DNA of 5,792 nt, from NCBI GenBank assembly GCA_003224785.1, contig QHZV01000119.1, positions 1 to 5,792 on the forward strand. The letters are read 5' to 3'. A program made the position numbers and the translations under genes. Each line of letters begins with the position of its first letter. Within the stretch, counting starts at the first letter, position 1. Shown here one piece after another: positions 3,411 through 5,792 of the stretch. This DNA is from Acidobacteriota bacterium. GTDB lineage: Bacteria > Acidobacteriota > Terriglobia > Terriglobales > Acidobacteriaceae. The notes under the pieces are model-generated. The model made no database searches. It was given only the letters and a program-made list of their open reading frames with translations, and had not been told where the DNA came from.

Positions 3411-5792
3411 ATGTCAAAAAAGAACGGATTCCGTCATCGTTTTGATTTTTCCAAGATTCCAGCAACCATCCAGATTCCAAACCTGATTGAAGTACAGAAG
3501 CGTTCCTACGAGCGCTTCCTGCAGATGGACCGCCTGCCCAGCGAACGCGACGACGGCGGACTGCAGTCTGTATTTCAGTCGGTGTTTCCGATCACCGATT
3601 TCCGCAACGTCTCGCAACTTGAGTTCGTTGATTATGCAATCGGCAACTGGGAGTGCAAGTGCGGACACCTTAAGGGCCTGCATCACCTGCGCACCACTTG
3701 CAAGAATTGCGGATCGACTGTCATCACCGACCCGTTTCATCCTGGCGATGTGCTCTGCCACAAATGCGGCACTTACAACGCGAACACTCCAGACTTCTGC
3801 AATAAGTGCGGCGATCCCGTGGGCTTGCAGCTGAAGTATGACGTGGCTGAGTGCGAAGAGCGCGGCATGACTTACTCCGCGCCGCTTAAGGTCACGATGC
3901 GCCTGACGATTTTCGACAAAGACGCTGAGACCGGCAATCGTTCGATTCGCGATATTAAAGAGCAGGAAGTTTTCTTCGGCGACGTTCCGCTGATGACGCA
4001 GAACGGCACCTTCATTGTTAATGGAACCGAGCGCGTGATCGTCAGCCAGTTGCACCGTTCGCCTGGCGTGTTCTTCGAGACGGCCAACAACCGCACTTAT
4101 TTCCTCGGCAAGATCATTCCTTACCGCGGTTCGTGGGTTGAGTTCGAATACGACCAGAAGAACGTGCTATACGTCCGCATTGACCGGAAGCGCAAATTCC
4201 TGGGCACGATCTTCCTTCGCGCTCTGGGCCTGCGTACCGGCGAGGACATTCTCCGCAGCTTCTACACCGTGGATCGGCTTGTGGTCCGCGACAAGAAGCT
4301 CTACTGGACAATCGATCCGTCCGGTGAGAAGGCCACCAACTTGGTCGGCATGAAGCTGGCGCACAGCATCAAGTCGAAGTCGGGCGAGGAGATCGCGCAC
4401 TCGGGACGCAAGCTGAATGCTGCGACTCTGAAAGAAATTCAGAAGGCGAAGATCAGCGAAATCGAAGTTGATGTTTCGGACCTCGAAGGCGCGTGGGCTG
4501 CCGGGGACATTGTAGACACGACTTCCGGCGAGGTCATGCTGGAAGCCAACACGGAAATCACTGCCGATAAGGTTGCGAAGATCCTCGACTCGGGCGTAGT
4601 CGAAATGAATCTGTTCTTCCCCGAGCGCGATGACGTGGGCACCGTGATCAGCCAGACGTTGAAGCGCGACTCGGTCAAGACCCCGCAAGAGGCGCTGATC
4701 GAAATTTACCGCAAACTGCGTCCTGGCGATCCGCCGACACTCGATACCGCGACAGCTCTTTTCCACGGGATGTTTTTCGATCCGCGAAAGTACGACTTCT
4801 CGCGCGTAGGCCGGCTGAAGTTCAACATCAAGCTGTTCGAGAACAGCAATGCTAGTTCCCTCGACAAGCGCACGCTCGATCCGGATGATTTTTACGCCAC
4901 GATCAAGTACCTGCTGAAACTGCGCAAGAGCATTGGCGTAGTGGATGACATTGATCACCTCGGCAACCGCCGCGTTCGCGCAGTTGGTGAGCTGCTCGAA
5001 AACCAGTTCCGAATCGGCTTGGTCCGCATGGAACGCGCTATCAAGGAAAAGATGAGCGTTTACCAGGAAATGTCCACGGCCATGCCACACGACCTAGTGA
5101 ATGCGAAGCCGGTGATGGCTGCAATCCGCGAGTTCTTCGGATCATCCCAGCTTTCGCAGTTCATGGATCAGACGAATCCCCTGTCGGAGATTACACACAA
5201 GCGGCGTCTGTCCGCGCTTGGGCCGGGTGGTCTGTCGCGTGAGCGCGCGGGATTCGAAGTCCGCGACGTTCACCCAACGCACTACGGTCGTATCTGCCCG
5301 ATTGAAACGCCGGAAGGCCCGAACATCGGACTGATTTCGTCATTGAGCTGCTATGCGCGGATCAATGACTACGGCTTCATCGAGTCGCCATATCGGCGCG
5401 TGAAAAACGGCCGCGTGCTCGACTACGTCAGCGTGGTGAACGCCGGCGACAGCGACCAAAAAGCCGGAGACCATCTGGAGAAGCACGAAGCTGAGAAGAT
5501 CAACAGCGAGCTGAAGGACCACCGCAAGCGTCCGGCAGAACTCGAACCCTTCTCCTTCTATCTCTCTGCATGGGAAGAAGACCGCCACGTGATCGCGCAG
5601 GCCAACGTCGAACTTGACGATAAGGGGCGCATCGTTGGCGAACTGGTAAATGCCCGCAAAGCCGGCAACTTTGTGCTCGTCAGCAAAGAGGAAGTGGATT
5701 ACGTGGACGTCAGCCCGAAGCAGCTGGTTTCGGTTGCCGCCTCGCTGGTTCCGTTCCTTGAGCATGACGACGCGAACCGAGCGCTGATGGGC
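3411..5792 (+). CDS. rpoB: DNA-directed RNA polymerase beta subunit, 5' part
   Basis: Beta forms one side of the RNA polymerase active cleft and binds rifampicin. The frame is open with no stop for 794 codons and runs off the window; bacterial beta is usually about 1,150-1,500 residues. ATG 3411 is supported by GGGAG at 3397-3401 (nine-base gap) and by the start [20 protein letters not shown]. Recognisable segments are SVFPITDF (57-64), [25 protein letters not shown] and [20 protein letters not shown]. The rifampicin region (580-605) follows, with Q583, D586, S592, H596, R599, S601 and L603 equivalent to E. coli Q513, D516, S522, H526, R529, S531 and L533; all are the sensitive-type residues. 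[14 protein letters not shown] and [14 protein letters not shown] come next, the last at the window edge. There are two inserts relative to E. coli: a Cys-rich one (79-139) and a charged one (673-714). rpoC probably follows downstream, outside the window. Confidence 0.97.
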   Translation, partial: MSKKNGFRHRFDFSKIPATIQIPNLIEVQKRSYERFLQMDRLPSERDDGGLQSVFQSVFPITDFRNVSQLEFVDYAIGNWECKCGHLKGLHHLRTTCKNCGSTVITDPFHPGDVLCHKCGTYNANTPDFCNKCGDPVGLQLKYDVAECEERGMTYSAPLKVTMRLTIFDKDAETGNRSIRDIKEQEVFFGDVPLMTQNGTFIVNGTERVIVSQLHRSPGVFFETANNRTYFLGKIIPYRGSWVEFEYDQKNVLYVRIDRKRKFLGTIFLRALGLRTGEDILRSFYTVDRLVVRDKKLYWTIDPSGEKATNLVGMKLAHSIKSKSGEEIAHSGRKLNAATLKEIQKAKISEIEVDVSDLEGAWAAGDIVDTTSGEVMLEANTEITADKVAKILDSGVVEMNLFFPERDDVGTVISQTLKRDSVKTPQEALIEIYRKLRPGDPPTLDTATALFHGMFFDPRKYDFSRVGRLKFNIKLFENSNASSLDKRTLDPDDFYATIKYLLKLRKSIGVVDDIDHLGNRRVRAVGELLENQFRIGLVRMERAIKEKMSVYQEMSTAMPHDLVNAKPVMAAIREFFGSSQLSQFMDQTNPLSEITHKRRLSALGPGGLSRERAGFEVRDVHPTHYGRICPIETPEGPNIGLISSLSCYARINDYGFIESPYRRVKNGRVLDYVSVVNAGDSDQKAGDHLEKHEAEKINSELKDHRKRPAELEPFSFYLSAWEEDRHVIAQANVELDDKGRIVGELVNARKAGNFVLVSKEEVDYVDVSPKQLVSVAASLVPFLEHDDANRALMG
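3645..3827 (+). other. rpoB: Eight-cysteine, probably zinc-binding, insert in RpoB (residues 79-139)
   Basis: E. coli beta passes directly from SYRLGEPVFDVQEC to the next strand. Here about 61 extra residues lie between DYAIG (74-78) and KYDVAEC (142-148). Cysteines occur at 82, 84, 97, 100, 116, 119, 130 and 133, giving C-x-C, C-x2-C, C-x2-C, C-x2-C. The first four have the arrangement C-x-C-x12-C-x2-C, with [11 protein letters not shown] and CKNCG. The E. coli beta' zinc-binding domain has the same arrangement (CLCGKYKRLKH and CEKCG). The second four (LCHKCGTYN and [10 protein letters not shown]) have the look of a generic double-CxxC zinc ribbon. Zinc binding is inferred from the cysteine pattern. 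The reading frame is continuous through the insert and codon style matches the flanks. Confidence 0.85.
5427..5552 (+). other. rpoB: Charged insert of about 42 residues in RpoB (residues 673-714)
   Basis: E. coli beta has seven residues between the Gly of VTDG and YLSAIEE. Here 49 residues separate NG (666-667) from YLSAWEE (717-723), so about 42 are extra. The insert is rich in K, E, D, H and R (for example [20 protein letters not shown]) and part of it is probably helical. It is in frame and looks like a lineage-specific beta insertion rather than an error. Insert limits are approximate. Confidence 0.7.

Noticed and set aside
5148..5219. Natural rifampicin resistance in rpoB
   Set aside because: All common resistance positions carry the sensitive-type residues; only neutral-looking differences (N518T and I530L in E. 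coli numbering) are seen.
3414..5765. Minus-strand open frames of 213, 307 and 141 codons inside rpoB
   Set aside because: The + strand encodes unmistakable RpoB throughout. These frames are antisense shadows with no recognisable protein features.

Overview
The window holds a core transcription and translation cluster in the order nusG (3' part) - rplK - rplA - rplJ - rplL - rpoB (5' part), all on the + strand. It is the usual bacterial L11-L1-L10-L12-beta arrangement, so this is an ordinary chromosomal region. The DNA is moderately GC-rich. The protein sequences, the style of the intergenic palindromes and the form of RpoB suggest a soil-type Acidobacteriota (Terriglobia-like) genome. That placement is an inference from memory of protein style, not the result of a search.

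Layout: 2-412 is the NusG C-terminal part with its KOW domain. 470-901 is a complete L11. 1023-1669 is rplA, broken by an apparent internal deletion of about 61 nt that shifts the frame, so L1 is read as 193 residues with a wrong tail while the true C-terminus lies downstream in another frame. 1739-2290 is L10. 2528-2908 is L7/L12. 3411-5792 is the first 794 codons of the RNA polymerase beta subunit, open at the window edge. There are no RNA genes, CRISPR arrays or transposases.

Four of the five intergenic gaps carry inverted repeats. Four of these are short palindromes with different stem sequences but similar flanks (TGTA or YGTGA just before the stem). A longer imperfect inverted repeat of a CTTTGCG/CGCAAAG type lies after rplJ. 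None is followed by a proper T-tract, so they look more like dispersed palindromic elements or processing hairpins than intrinsic terminators.

The 502-nt gap before rpoB holds a good sigma70-type promoter (TTGGCA, 18 nt, TGT-TATTAT) and a predicted leader of about 350 nt with several strong stem-loops. rpoB may therefore be transcribed both from the upstream operon and from its own promoter.

The most unusual protein feature is in RpoB. A cysteine-rich insert of about 61 residues (eight Cys in four pairs) sits in the N-terminal part of beta, where E. coli beta has none. Its first half closely matches the spacing and sequence style of the zinc-binding domain at the N-terminus of the beta' subunit. 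Its second half looks like a generic zinc ribbon. A second, charged insert of about 42 residues follows the rifampicin-binding region.
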